Part shown: one piece after another, positions 23,652-33,102 of the stretch
Numbering within the stretch: the stretch's first letter is position 1
Layout: each line of letters starts with the position of its first letter
Source: Lentisphaerae bacterium GWF2_50_93
GTDB lineage: Bacteria > Verrucomicrobiota > Lentisphaeria > Victivallales > GWF2-50-93
Direction: 5' to 3'
DNA: 35,549 nucleotides
NCBI GenBank assembly: GCA_001804815.1
Contig: MHBI01000031.1
Span: 1-35,549 of the forward strand
Translations under genes and position numbers: made by a program
Notes under the pieces: model-generated
Database searches by the model: none
What the model was told of the DNA's origin: nothing
Seen by the model: only the letters and a program-made list of their open reading frames with translations

Positions 23652-24698
23652 ATGTCGTTGCTCGAATCAGTCAAGGACAGGCTTGCAGGGAAGATAGACT
23701 CAGGAGAGTATCCAGCCGGCTCAAAGCTGCCTCCGATCAGGGAATTGGTGCGTGAGCTGGATGCCAGCTTTGTAACTGTCCAACGGGCAATCGGGCTTCT
23801 GCAGAAGGAACAGTATGTCAAATCGCATGTGGGCAAGGGAACATACGTGATAAGGGGATCGTTGGATATGGATACATCCCAGGCTAAAGCAGGCGGTAAC
23901 AGTGTGGCGTTTGTGTTCAGTGATCCGTATCCGCTTACCAACTACCAGATGGAGATTTACCGTGGTGTGCAGGAAGCCTGCCGCGCAATGAGGCTTGTGG
24001 ACCGGATAATCGGGATCGACGATGATCCCAGGGGAGTGGATTCGTCCCGGCTGTTCGGCGCCATCTCCATCTGCCAGTCACCGCTGGCGCTCGAATTGAG
24101 CGGACGCGGAGTGCCTGTCGTCATGTGCGGTGAAATTCCCCAGGACAAGTCCGCCGACTCGATAACACCCAATTACCATGACGGAAGCCGCCAGGTTGTC
24201 CGCCATATTGCAGGCAGCGGCGCGCGGCGGATCTTCTTCGTCGATGTATTCGAAGGGTCGAGCGAGCTGTGTTTCATGGAACGCCGCATCGGTTACCAGG
24301 AGGCGATGCGGGAAGCTGGACTCAAGGCGGAGCAGCCGATGCGATGGCACTGGCGGAAATGCAGTTCAGCAGTCAAATCGCTGCTTTCCAAGCCTCCAAA
24401 GTCGCAATTTGGAATCTTTGCCGCCAACGATGCCATGGCATTCGAGATCTGCGAGATGGCCCATGAAATGGGGCTGCGCATCCCTGAAGACTTCAGCATC
24501 GCCGGACTTGAAGACATGGCATGCGCACGCCAGTGCGAGCCGCAGCTGACCACCGCCGGATACGACAAGCGCGGATTAGGACAGGAGGCCGTCAAGATGC
24601 TCGCGCGCAGAGTGCGCAGGGGTTTGTCCGAAGGAGCCGAGCGTGTCATGCTGCCGATGAAACTGATCGTCAGAGGCAGCGTCCGTCCACCACACTAA
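23652..24698 (+). CDS. GntR-headed transcriptional regulator with LacI-type ligand-binding domain
   Basis: The 348-residue protein has an N-terminal GntR winged helix (about 1-70: SGEYPAGSKLPPIRELVREL, then a GKGTYV wing) joined to a periplasmic-binding-protein-like sensor (about 82-345). The sensor contains FAANDAMAFEICEMAHEMGL and IPEDFSIAGLEDM, the conserved LacI/GalR signature. This mixed type usually senses a sugar. AGAGGGA precedes the ATG. The large glycoside-hydrolase-like gene begins 23 nt after its stop, so the two are probably co-transcribed and the regulator likely controls it. The ligand is unknown. Confidence 0.88.
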   Translation: MSLLESVKDRLAGKIDSGEYPAGSKLPPIRELVRELDASFVTVQRAIGLLQKEQYVKSHVGKGTYVIRGSLDMDTSQAKAGGNSVAFVFSDPYPLTNYQMEIYRGVQEACRAMRLVDRIIGIDDDPRGVDSSRLFGAISICQSPLALELSGRGVPVVMCGEIPQDKSADSITPNYHDGSRQVVRHIAGSGARRIFFVDVFEGSSELCFMERRIGYQEAMREAGLKAEQPMRWHWRKCSSAVKSLLSKPPKSQFGIFAANDAMAFEICEMAHEMGLRIPEDFSIAGLEDMACARQCEPQLTTAGYDKRGLGQEAVKMLARRVRRGLSEGAERVMLPMKLIVRGSVRPPH

Positions 24699-24721
24699 TA
24701 CTTAATCTCAAGGAGTATGAA

Positions 24722-27700
24722 ATGAGAAAAGCCTTATCACTGCTAATAGTGTTCGCCTTATGCACCGCAATAAATGCTGCTGATCCGACGCCAAAGACTT
24801 TCGCATGCAACGGCTGGTCCGTGTCCCTTGGTTCCGGTATCAGCCTCTCGAGGAGCAACGTAAACTATGGTGCCTGGTTTAACGGAATAACTTTAGGCGA
24901 GTGGAAGAAGCTCTCCGACACTGATTACGAGGCGGCCGGCTCCGTAAACGGCGGTGGAAAGGATCTCAAGGATATATCATTCCATGCAACGTTGTCGCCG
25001 TCAGGCAACCTGAAGGTGAGTCTTGCTCCAGCTGCCGGCGCGGCTCCGCGCCAGGTGATGATGATCTGCCAGATCGACGAGACTCTCGGTGGAACGAGCG
25101 TGGAGATGGACGGGGAGGCCGTGATCATACCTGTGAAGGGAAAAGACCACGAGTTCAAACACGCCAGATCATTTGAATTCTTCAAGTCGACCCCCTTCAA
25201 ACGCCTTAAGATCAGTGCTCCGGTCTGCGAGTTCGCCAATCTCCGCGACTTCCGCGCGCTCCGCAACACGGGCCCGTTCGAGCTTTTCATCATCGGCGAA
25301 AAGGATGGGCGGCTTGAGGTCAACTTTGATTTGAGCCTCGCCGTCGCGAAGCAGGGCGGAACGGAATTCGGCGCGAGGCCGGGTGGGACCGACCCAGTGA
25401 TTCCCGGTCCCGCATCCGGGAAAAACCTGATCCAGAATCCGGGGTTCGAGAACGGACTGGCATCCTGGTGCCTTGACGTCAATCCCGATACTGGAATAAG
25501 CGGCTGGAAGATCATCGACAGCGCCGCGCTCACCGGAAAGCGCAGTGCGGAGTTCACCACTGTAAAGGGAGTGGGCCTTCCAATGCTCTCGTCTTTTCCT
25601 TTTCCAACCGTGCAGGACAAGGAGTATACGATTTCATTCAACACGAAGACCGACAGGCCTGGAACCGAGATGAGCCTGTTCATGCAGACCACTAACTGGG
25701 GCACTTTCCCCTTAATCAAGCGCGTGAAAATGGAGGGCGATTGGAAAAAATTCGTATTCACATTCAAGGCTGCAAACCCTTTCGCACGCATCTGCTTCGG
25801 AGACCTATGGTACGAGAAAGGTTCGGTTGATGGCGCTAAAATCATGATCGATGACGTGCAGGTGGAACCTGGCACATCCGCCACGGATTTCGTGCAGAAA
25901 CCAGTAGCATGCCGTCTCGAGACTGACGAGAAATACAATGTTTTCTTTACGGGATCCGCAGCTCCTGCGCGGATCGTCCTGACAAACACAGGCGCCACCG
26001 ATGCCGACTGCGGAACAGTGGTCAAGATCACCGATGTCAACCACAAGGTTCTTGTCACGAAAACATTCGAGGCCAGGCTTGCGCCCTGGGAGGCGAAGCC
26101 GTTTGCGCTCGATCTGTCAACGTCCGGAATCAGGGGATTCATCCGTGTGGAGATGGAGGCGAAGGCCGGCGGGTTTGCGGAAGTCTTCCACGGACGTGCG
26201 ACCGTGTGCGAGCCGGTGGACCGGAAACCTGCGCTCATCTATGCCTACCACTGCGAGGAAGGTCCGGACGTGAAGGATCTGCCATGGCTGAAGAAACTCG
26301 GATACCGCGGCACGCTTGCGTTCCGTCCGCCTGAGAAACCGTCCGTCATGGGGGAATACGATAAAGCCGACTGGAGGCATATCTTCACTGTTGTCGAGGG
26401 TGAGAAATGTCCGGTGAAGGTATTCAAGCAGGAGATGACCGAAGCCGACTGGAACAAGTATTTCGAATGGCTGGACAAGAGGATCGAGCCGTTCCTTGGG
26501 ATGCCGATATGGTGGAAGACGATGAACGAGCCGAACTGCGGCGGCTACAAATGGACGCCCGAGGATAATTTGAAGGTGGTCAGGCATATCCGCGAGAAGG
26601 TGATGTCGGCAAATCCGAAGGCGCTGATCCTGACACCCGATCCATATTCATCGGACCGCAACGCACAGAACTGGCTCGACAGCTTCCTCACCGCCGGAGG
26701 GAAGGAAGTCGTGAACGCGCTGGCGACGCACACTTACCGCGGGAGGCCGGAAGCGCCGGACCTCGATCTGGACATACAGGCTCTGAAGGCGATCAAGGCG
26801 AGGCATGGTCTGGGAAAGGCACCCATAATGTTCACGGAGGGGGAGGCGACGGCCATCCACACGGTTCCCGAGATCGGCATGTCGCCTTTCCGCGGGTTCT
26901 TCGAATGGCGGCTCGGACTGCTCTCGCTGGATGCAGGCGTCTCCGAGGCGAGTGCCGCCGCGCTGATGGCTCGGACGCTGCTCGTGTGCCTGAAGAACTC
27001 CGACGAAGTCAAGTGCTACCTCACCTGGGCGGACGGCGATTTCGCAAGCGGACAGCCGCTCGCTTCGCTGGGATCGGTGAACCAGGCGATGTCTCTGCTT
27101 GGGGACGCCCGTTTCCTCGGTGAGCACGTGATCGGCAACAACACCAGGACCTATGTGTTCGAGACCGCCTCAAAGAATGCAGTCGCCGCCGTCTGGTGCT
27201 GCGACATCAAGGTTGAACGCGGAGAGATTCCGGCGCCCAAGGCAATCATCCCATTGCCTGCTTCGGGCTGGAAATTGATTGACATGATGGGAAATCCGCA
27301 GGCGTTCGAACGCAAGGATGGTGCCATCTCCTTCGACCTCAGCAACCAGCCGACGTATATCGTCTGCGACACGCTTGGAGCTGCAGAATTGAACAAGGCT
27401 CTCGAACATTCCACCTACGGTGCGGAAGGTCTCCGCATGGCGGATCTGAATGTGCGCGTCACTGCCGCTGATGCTGCTGCGGTGAACATCATCAACCGGC
27501 TCACCGGCAAACTCGCCGGTGTTGTCAGCGTGACTGTCGATGGAAAGAACGTCGCCGAGAAGGAGCTTTCACTTGAATCTAAGGAGGCTAAGTCCGTGGC
27601 GTTCGCGCTGTCCGGATTCAAGCAGGGCGCATTCAACAAGGCTAAGGTTTCCGTTGTCTTCAAGGAGAGTGCAACGGGCGCTGTCACTACCTTTGAAGAT

Positions 27701-28381
27701 AAGGATTTCGTCTGGTTCGCCATACCTCCAGCACAAAGGGAGCCGAGCATCGAAGGTGATCTTGCGGACTGGCTGGCGATGGAGACTTTCATTCTTGAGA
27801 AGAAGGAATCCGTGACGAACGTGCTGAAGGGTGTGGAATGGAAGGGTCCGAGCGACTTCTCCGCCGCATATCATCTCGGCTATGGCAAAGGCGGCCTCTA
27901 TTTCTGCGCGGAGGTGGATGACGAGAACTTCCTGCCTGCGACGACGATTCCGTCTGCGTGGCAGGGTGACTCGCTCCAGCTGTACATCGATCTGAATGCC
28001 GATGGTCACGACCGTCCCGATGTCGGCTACGACTCGAACGACGAGAGCATCTGGGCTGCGAAGATCGCAAGCAGGGACATACTTTTCCGCGACTACGTGC
28101 CGGAATGGCAGGTGGCGTTCGTACGTGGCGGCATGCTCGAGAAAGGGAAGGTCTCCATACGGAGGAACGGAAACAAGACCATCTATATGATCCATTTACC
28201 TCCGGAGGAGATATTCCCCCTCAAGATGAAGCCGGGAACGAGTTTCGGTTTCGGCATCATCGCCAATGACTCGGACAAGGAGGGAGGCGGTCGCAGGCTC
28301 TCGATCACCAACACGAAACCGGACACGGAACCGCACCAGCGTCCGGAGATATGGCCGATTGCCGTGCTGATAGACAAGTAG
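24722..28381 (+). CDS. Secreted multidomain glycoside-hydrolase-like protein (clan GH-A type) with carbohydrate-binding modules
   Basis: This 1219-residue protein starts with a signal peptide (MRKALSLLIVFALCTAINAA). Regions in order: a beta-rich N-terminal domain (about 21-190), a CBM4/9-like module (about 233-385, starting NLIQNPGFENG), an Ig-like domain (about 395-500), a TIM-barrel-like domain (about 503-810), a beta-rich linker, and a CBM9-like module (about 1005-1219, starting SIEGDLADW). In the barrel, KTMNEPNCGG places the likely acid/base Glu603, and IMFTEGEA places the likely nucleophile Glu706 (or Glu708), about 100 residues apart as in clan GH-A. Its family and substrate are not recognised. 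The frame is open upstream, but the ATG at 24722 has AGGAG 6 nt before it and starts the signal peptide. It is probably secreted or cell-surface. Confidence 0.82.
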   Translation: MRKALSLLIVFALCTAINAADPTPKTFACNGWSVSLGSGISLSRSNVNYGAWFNGITLGEWKKLSDTDYEAAGSVNGGGKDLKDISFHATLSPSGNLKVSLAPAAGAAPRQVMMICQIDETLGGTSVEMDGEAVIIPVKGKDHEFKHARSFEFFKSTPFKRLKISAPVCEFANLRDFRALRNTGPFELFIIGEKDGRLEVNFDLSLAVAKQGGTEFGARPGGTDPVIPGPASGKNLIQNPGFENGLASWCLDVNPDTGISGWKIIDSAALTGKRSAEFTTVKGVGLPMLSSFPFPTVQDKEYTISFNTKTDRPGTEMSLFMQTTNWGTFPLIKRVKMEGDWKKFVFTFKAANPFARICFGDLWYEKGSVDGAKIMIDDVQVEPGTSATDFVQKPVACRLETDEKYNVFFTGSAAPARIVLTNTGATDADCGTVVKITDVNHKVLVTKTFEARLAPWEAKPFALDLSTSGIRGFIRVEMEAKAGGFAEVFHGRATVCEPVDRKPALIYAYHCEEGPDVKDLPWLKKLGYRGTLAFRPPEKPSVMGEYDKADWRHIFTVVEGEKCPVKVFKQEMTEADWNKYFEWLDKRIEPFLGMPIWWKTMNEPNCGGYKWTPEDNLKVVRHIREKVMSANPKALILTPDPYSSDRNAQNWLDSFLTAGGKEVVNALATHTYRGRPEAPDLDLDIQALKAIKARHGLGKAPIMFTEGEATAIHTVPEIGMSPFRGFFEWRLGLLSLDAGVSEASAAALMARTLLVCLKNSDEVKCYLTWADGDFASGQPLASLGSVNQAMSLLGDARFLGEHVIGNNTRTYVFETASKNAVAAVWCCDIKVERGEIPAPKAIIPLPASGWKLIDMMGNPQAFERKDGAISFDLSNQPTYIVCDTLGAAELNKALEHSTYGAEGLRMADLNVRVTAADAAAVNIINRLTGKLAGVVSVTVDGKNVAEKELSLESKEAKSVAFALSGFKQGAFNKAKVSVVFKESATGAVTTFEDKDFVWFAIPPAQREPSIEGDLADWLAMETFILEKKESVTNVLKGVEWKGPSDFSAAYHLGYGKGGLYFCAEVDDENFLPATTIPSAWQGDSLQLYIDLNADGHDRPDVGYDSNDESIWAAKIASRDILFRDYVPEWQVAFVRGGMLEKGKVSIRRNGNKTIYMIHLPPEEIFPLKMKPGTSFGFGIIANDSDKEGGGRRLSITNTKPDTEPHQRPEIWPIAVLIDK

Positions 28382-28407
28382 GGAAATATATAGGGAGGTG
28401 TGTTAAA

Positions 28408-29042
28408 ATGAAAAGCAGATAGGAGTTGGCATCCTCCTGTATGTAAATGAGAACTGCGACTATATCCCTCCGGGATTCAATGGACGCATGGGCACTTGGG
28501 ACTATCTGATAGCCAGCAATATCGGACTGGGGAACATCAGCCTCGTCAACGGCTTTTATTTAAGCAAGGCGCCATTGCTGACATGTCCGGAAGACACGGT
28601 CGACCGCGAGGTTCCAGGATGGGTGTGGTCACCTCCCGGGCCTGGGGAAGGGATCCGCAGCTATGCTATGTCATCTCCGCAGTCCGGACTCGCCGAACCT
28701 TACACTTTCCGCGGTGCGGGAACATGGGAGAGCTGGGCTTTCAACACAAATCCCGGCGTGAAGATGTTCCAATGCGATGAAAGCACGCTGCTGATTGTGG
28801 AATACCAGCCCAGGAACGGCAGCAAGGGAACCAACGTCGCAGGCTTCCAGTGCTGGTCAAACTGCGGCGGGCCCAACGACTATGTTGCCAGTGGAACTTC
28901 CGTGATCCACGGCAGGATGCAGAACTGGCTCTTCTGCGACGGACACGCAAACAAGATGAATGTCGCTGACACATATACCGCTCCGCCCGGAGGCGACTCA
29001 TGGGTGGTCACCGGCAACTGGGCAAGACCGGGATGCAGGTGA
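28408..29042 (+). pseudogene. Prepilin-like protein (H-X9-DG type) that has lost its N-terminal methylation region
   Basis: A good ribosome-binding site (GGAGG, 28394-28398) and ATG (28408) lead only to Met-Lys-Ser-Arg and a TAG. One frame over, from about 28416, the sequence reads QIGVGILLYVNENCDYIPPG and continues to 29042. This matches the part just after the pilin helix in lentisphaeral pseudopilins ('LKQIGLGMLLYANDN'). The C-terminal motif is intact: His, nine residues, then Asp-Gly (VIHGRMQNWLFCDGHA). So a stretch coding for the FTLIELLVVIAI-type signal/helix has been deleted, with loss of frame. It cannot be exported as a pilin. It follows the large hydrolase gene by 26 nt. Confidence 0.78.
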
Positions 29043-29050
29043 AGGAGAAA

Positions 29051-29090
29051 ACACTGTTTGAAAATAGAACAGTGTCATCCCGTAGGATGA
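29051..29090 (+). terminator. Two hairpins after the prepilin-like pseudogene
   Basis: ACACTGTT (29051-29058) pairs perfectly with AACAGTGT (29068-29075). TCATCC (29075-29080) can pair with GGATGA (29085-29090) just after it. No U-tract follows, so this is a possible but not classical terminator of the regulator/hydrolase transcript. Confidence 0.4.
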
Positions 29091-29091
29091 C

Positions 29092-29236
29092 GGATTAATG
29101 GATTGTTGGATTGCTGGATTATTGGTTTGATATCAAGAAAAATTATAAAATAGGCATTTTGCATTTCTCCCATGTAATGGTTTTTGCATAACTCTTGGAT
29201 TTGCAACAATCCATTAATCCAACAATCCAATAATCC
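29092..29236. repeat. Inverted pair of 8-nt tandem repeat arrays (GGATTNNT)
   Basis: Four plus-strand units at 29092-29123 (GGATTAAT, GGATTGTT, GGATTGCT, GGATTATT) face four units in the opposite orientation at 29205-29236 (on the minus strand GGATTATT, GGATTGTT, GGATTAAT, GGATTGTT). The spacer is an 81-nt AT-rich stretch. The arrays can pair to form a large imperfect stem. They fill most of the 258-nt gap before the DUF5054 gene. Confidence 0.75.
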
Positions 29237-29300
29237 ATGGGACGGCAGTGGAAATTAAGGTAGATTTTTCATCTCACAATATGGAGGATTTTTTTATTCC

Positions 29301-31357
29301 ATGAAACCATCGGCAGACATCAGGCGGGTGCATGTGATATTCAAGACGCATCTTGACATAGGCTTCACCGATCTCGCGGCAAACGTTGTCAAGCGCTACT
29401 TTGGGACTTTCATCTCCCTGCCGCCCTCCATGTGGCGGAAGAAATGCGCAGCTCAGGTTCGGATGACCGTTTCATCTGGACGACAGGCAGCTGGCTGATC
29501 TATGAATATCTGGAACAGGCATCGCCGCGGACACGCAGGAAAATGGAAGAGGCGATCGCTGCAGGTGATATCCGCTGGCATGCGCTGCTGTTCACGAGCC
29601 ATTCGGAATACATGGATGCACGGATGTTCAGGTTCGGACTCAGCCTTTCAAGGACAATGGATACGCGTTATGGAAAGAAGACCATCGCTGCAAAGATGAC
29701 AGATGTCCCAGGCCATACCAGAGCAATCATCCCCCTCCTCTCGGAAGCTGGCGTGAAGTTCCTGCATATCGGTGTAAATCCCGCATCAAAGCCGCCAGAC
29801 GTCCCTGACCTCTTCCGCTGGCGCTGCCCTGAAACTGGAAAGGAGGTCATTGTCATGTACCACAAGTCTAGCTATGGCGCTGTTTCACTGGTCAAGGGGC
29901 TTGACGAGGCGGTCGCTTTCGCGCACACCGGCGACAACAACGGCCCTCAGTCCGCGGAGCAGATACGCGAACAGCTTTCGAATCTACGCCGTGAATTTCC
30001 AAATGCCGAAGTCAACTCCTCGACCTTGGACGATTACGCCGCGAAGCTGGAACATGTCCGTTCAACTCTGCCAGTCGTCCAGTCGGAGATAGGCGACACG
30101 TGGATACATGGCACAGGCAGCGATCCGGTGAAGACGTCGCGCTTCCGGGCATTATGCCGCCTTTTCGCCAAGCATGATTCGAACAGGAAATCAGCCGGAA
30201 TCATCTCGCAGGCGCGCCGTTGCATACTGCCGGTGCCGGAACACACCTGGGGACTCGACATAAAATGCCATCTTGCGGATTATTTCAACTATGACAGGAA
30301 AAAATTTGAGGCCGCCAGAAGGCATGACAAGGTCAGGCCTGATGTCCCTGCGAAATACGCATGGACAATGGTTTACAGGAAGGGGCACGGCATGGACCAG
30401 CGCTATTCAAAAGTCGAGAGATCCTGGGAGGAACAGCGCGGCTACGTCGGCAAAGGATTAAAAGTCCTGAAGAAATCGCCTCTTAGGAAAGAGACCGAGG
30501 AGCTTTTGAACGAACTGAAGGCCGTGAAGCCTGGAATCAGGCATATGGAAAAGCTCAGCATCCCGTATGAACTGGAAATCGGTTCCTGGAATGTCGGGAT
30601 CGACAGGAGGAACGGGTCACTGGTAAAACTTTCCAACTCCGGTTCGGGAACAAGCCTCGCGAAAAAAGGAAATCCCATCGGGCTTCTGTCATACCAGATA
30701 TTCGGCGGTGCCGACTACAGGAGATACCTGAAGCAATACGGTGTGAACATGAAGGCCCATTGGAACTGGGCAATTCCGGATCTGACAAAGCCAGGAATGG
30801 AAAATACGAAAGTCAGGAGAAGGACTTTCATGCCGTCGCTGAAAGGTGCCTGGAGTGATGGCGCTTCCATTGCACTGCTCCTTGAACTGCCGTTGGAAAC
30901 GCGCAGGCAATATGGAGCCCCGGAGGAAATATGGCTTGAATATTCGTTCAGGGAAAACGGGATCGATGCACGCATCTCATGGAAGGACAAGCCTGCATCG
31001 AGAATCACCGAGGCATTCTGGTTCTCATTCAATCCGCCTGTTTCAGATACGGAATCATGGTGTCTCCTGAAGATGGGCAGGCAGGTGTCGCCTCTTGAGA
31101 TCGTCAGCAACGGGCAGCGCAATCTTCATGGCGTAAATCCCGGAATTCTGTTCAAGGAGGGAAAACAGGAGGTCCGCATCAACAGTCTTGATGCGGCGCT
31201 CGTGGCGCCGGGCAGACCGAGGATTCTGGAGTTCGACGGTTCGCAGCCTGACATGAAGGGCGGCATGCATTTCTGTCTCTATAACAATATGTATCCGACT
31301 AATTTCCCGTTGTGGTTCGAAGGCGACGCAGTGTTCAGGTTCGAAATCAGGAGTTGA
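29301..31357 (+). pseudogene. DUF5054-family (GH38-like) gene interrupted by a 2-nt insertion
   Basis: The first frame from ATG 29301 reads VHVIFKTHLDIGFTDLAANV up to GTFI. The continuation PAALHVAEEMRSSGSDDRFIWTTGSWLIYEYLEQ is two bases out of phase, starting at CCT 29417. Removing the TC at 29415-29416 restores one continuous frame of about 684 codons to 31357. The His-x-Asp near the N-terminus and the MTDVPGHT segment mirror the zinc-binding and nucleophile positions of GH38 alpha-mannosidases, with a C-terminal beta-sandwich region. No signal peptide is seen. GGAGG lies 13 nt before the ATG. A GTG at 29432 could start the rest, but without the metal motif. Either a recent frameshift or a sequencing error. 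Confidence 0.8.
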
Positions 31358-31525
31358 TTTCCCTCAGCATACCCGCCTTCCGTCCAGCACTTGCCAAGAT
31401 AGGCATATTGAAACCGCGATGCACCAAGACCGTGAGAGAATATGACCACAGGCCCGAAGGAAGGTCCCAGGAAGTGAATTCGAGCATCTGCCTCAGCTGC
31501 ATTGTTCACATGGATTCGAAAAATT

Positions 31526-32278
31526 TCATAACCTTTTGCGGTACTGCGCCTGGGTTTGGCCGGTTACTGCTTTGAATTGACGGCAAAAAAAGTTTACCGA
31601 ACTGTATCCCAGCTGGTCAGATATTTCCGAAGCAGTCATATTTGAATTGAGAAGCAGCGCACAAGCCTGTTTTATCCTGGCTCCAATCACGAAATCCAGC
31701 GGTGTTACCCCCTTGTAACCTTTGAACACCCGTGAAAAATGGTCCTTGCACAAACACAATTCCCTTGCCATGCCATTCACTGTATATGATTGTTCCGGAC
31801 GGTTGATTATCCGTACACATAACTTATCTATTCCCTCAGCATAATTCCCAGGGATATCATGGCTCTCAGGTGGCAGTATCTTCCGCAAGGCCGCACTGAG
31901 CCAGAAGTCCGCATCTTCCTGCTCCCTATTGCCTGATGCAATTATTGCCTGCTGCATCAGCTCTCCGATAAAGCCAGCCGACTCCAGATTTGAATACAGA
32001 TAATCTTTCAATGGAGGATTGCCTATGAAATCGAAATGGATGGCCGCTACCTTCAAAGGATTTTTCGGATCATGGGAGCCGTGAACCCTGTTCCCTGGAA
32101 TAAGTACAAGCACGCTGCCCGCACTTAGCTTGCAATCAACCCCGTTTACCCTAAGCATTCCTTTCCCGGATAAAACCAGCCAGAGGTCACAGTCCTTCAT
32201 CGAAGCGAAATTCCAGCTCCATTTCGTCATGCAGTTGTAAATCGCACCGTTATTGTATTTAGCTTTAAATTCCCTCAT
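31526..32278 (-). CDS. AraC-family transcriptional regulator
   Basis: This 250-residue protein has an N-terminal cupin-like sensor (about 15-90; LVLSGKGMLRVNGVDCKLSAG, then IPGNRVHGSHD) and a C-terminal double helix-turn-helix (about 150-250). The first helix pair includes VNGMARELCLCKDHFSRVFK and the second ASEISDQLGYSSVNFFCRQF, ending with the usual TGQTQAQYRK tail. AraC proteins of this build usually activate sugar-use genes. It is divergent from the LamG-like gene over a 116-nt gap and is convergent with the DUF5054 gene. No strong ribosome-binding site is evident before the ATG at 32278. The 168 nt between 31358 and 31525 hold nothing I can identify. Confidence 0.9.
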   Translation of the reverse strand: MREFKAKYNNGAIYNCMTKWSWNFASMKDCDLWLVLSGKGMLRVNGVDCKLSAGSVLVLIPGNRVHGSHDPKNPLKVAAIHFDFIGNPPLKDYLYSNLESAGFIGELMQQAIIASGNREQEDADFWLSAALRKILPPESHDIPGNYAEGIDKLCVRIINRPEQSYTVNGMARELCLCKDHFSRVFKGYKGVTPLDFVIGARIKQACALLLNSNMTASEISDQLGYSSVNFFCRQFKAVTGQTQAQYRKRL

Positions 32279-32315
32279 AAGTCTGTTTAGTGCTAATTAA
32301 TGTCGTTTTAGTTCA

Positions 32316-32344
32316 TTGATTTAAGATAGCATAATCATTAAAAT
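32316..32344 (+). promoter_or_regulatory. Possible promoter of the LamG-like gene
   Basis: TTGATT (32316-32321), 17 nt, then TAAAAT (32339-32344) gives a plausible sigma-70 promoter in the AraC/LamG divergent gap, with a leader of about 45 nt. The region is AT-rich, so a chance match is possible. Confidence 0.4.
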
Positions 32345-32394
32345 AACAGCGTAAAATTCAATATAGTCAACCAACAGCAAAAGGGAAATAAAAT

Positions 32395-33072
32395 ATGAAT
32401 AAAATAAACCGCTATTGCTCCACTGCCCTTACTGTACTCCCGGCCATCATTGTTATTTTAATATGCGCCCAGGCCTGTGCCCAGCAAACAGCAATGGTCG
32501 ATGGCGAGGCAAAACCTTACAAGCTCGAGGAGGCGAAATATGAAAAAGGCCTAAAAGGCGAAGCCATACGCATAACAGGGGAAAAGGGATATGCCGAGAT
32601 CGAAAAATCAGCGACAGTCCCCCAACCAGAATCATTTACAATCGAGATTCTTGTCAAACTTGACTCTCTCCCTGCGGGGGGAACTATAGCGGCGCGCCGG
32701 AGCCCCGAGGCAGGAAACATCTGGCAGCTATATACGCATGTAACCGGAGCCGTTTTCTTTTTAGCCTACGGACAAGGGAACGCCATTGCCCTTGATGTCA
32801 GAGACGCAGGAGCAATGCAGGTCGGACACTGGCACCACATCTGCGTTTCCGTTGAAAAAAATGGCAAGGCCCGCTTCTATCTTGACGGCAAACATGTATC
32901 CGAGGGGACATTTTCATCTCCGCTGAACCAGGTTGAAGCTCCAATCCGGATCGGTGGGCTCGGTTACACCGGCAAGCCGCTTCAGGGCTTGTTGGCGGAT
33001 TTCCGCTTTTATCCCGGCCCTGTACCACCGAAACGTCTGGAGGAAATCAAAACCCAGGTCGACTCCCAATAA
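32395..33072 (+). CDS. Secreted LamG/concanavalin-A-like domain protein
   Basis: This 225-residue protein has a signal peptide with a long hydrophobic core (LTVLPAIIVILICAQACA) and cleavage probably after AQACA. The lipobox is poor, so a lipoprotein is less likely. The mature part is a LamG/ConA-like beta-sandwich: SFTIEILVKLDSLPAGGTIA, GHWHHICVSVEKNGKARFYL, DGKHVSEGTF, and a final PIRIGGLGYTGKPLQGLLAD-FRFYPG strand. These domains usually bind polysaccharides. AAGGGA precedes the ATG. The uroporphyrinogen-decarboxylase-family gene follows after 30 nt, suggesting one transcript under AraC control. Confidence 0.82.
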   Translation: MNKINRYCSTALTVLPAIIVILICAQACAQQTAMVDGEAKPYKLEEAKYEKGLKGEAIRITGEKGYAEIEKSATVPQPESFTIEILVKLDSLPAGGTIAARRSPEAGNIWQLYTHVTGAVFFLAYGQGNAIALDVRDAGAMQVGHWHHICVSVEKNGKARFYLDGKHVSEGTFSSPLNQVEAPIRIGGLGYTGKPLQGLLADFRFYPGPVPPKRLEEIKTQVDSQ

Positions 33073-33102
33073 GGAATTGCTAATTGAAGGATTAAGCGCT
33101 TT

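Noticed and set aside
24925..26238. 437-codon antisense frame inside the glycoside-hydrolase-like gene
   Set aside because: The sense strand has a complete signal peptide and recognisable domains; the antisense frame is a by-product of codon bias with no start signal or motif.
29092..29236. CRISPR array
   Set aside because: Units are 8 nt, contiguous and without spacers; no cas genes are in the window.
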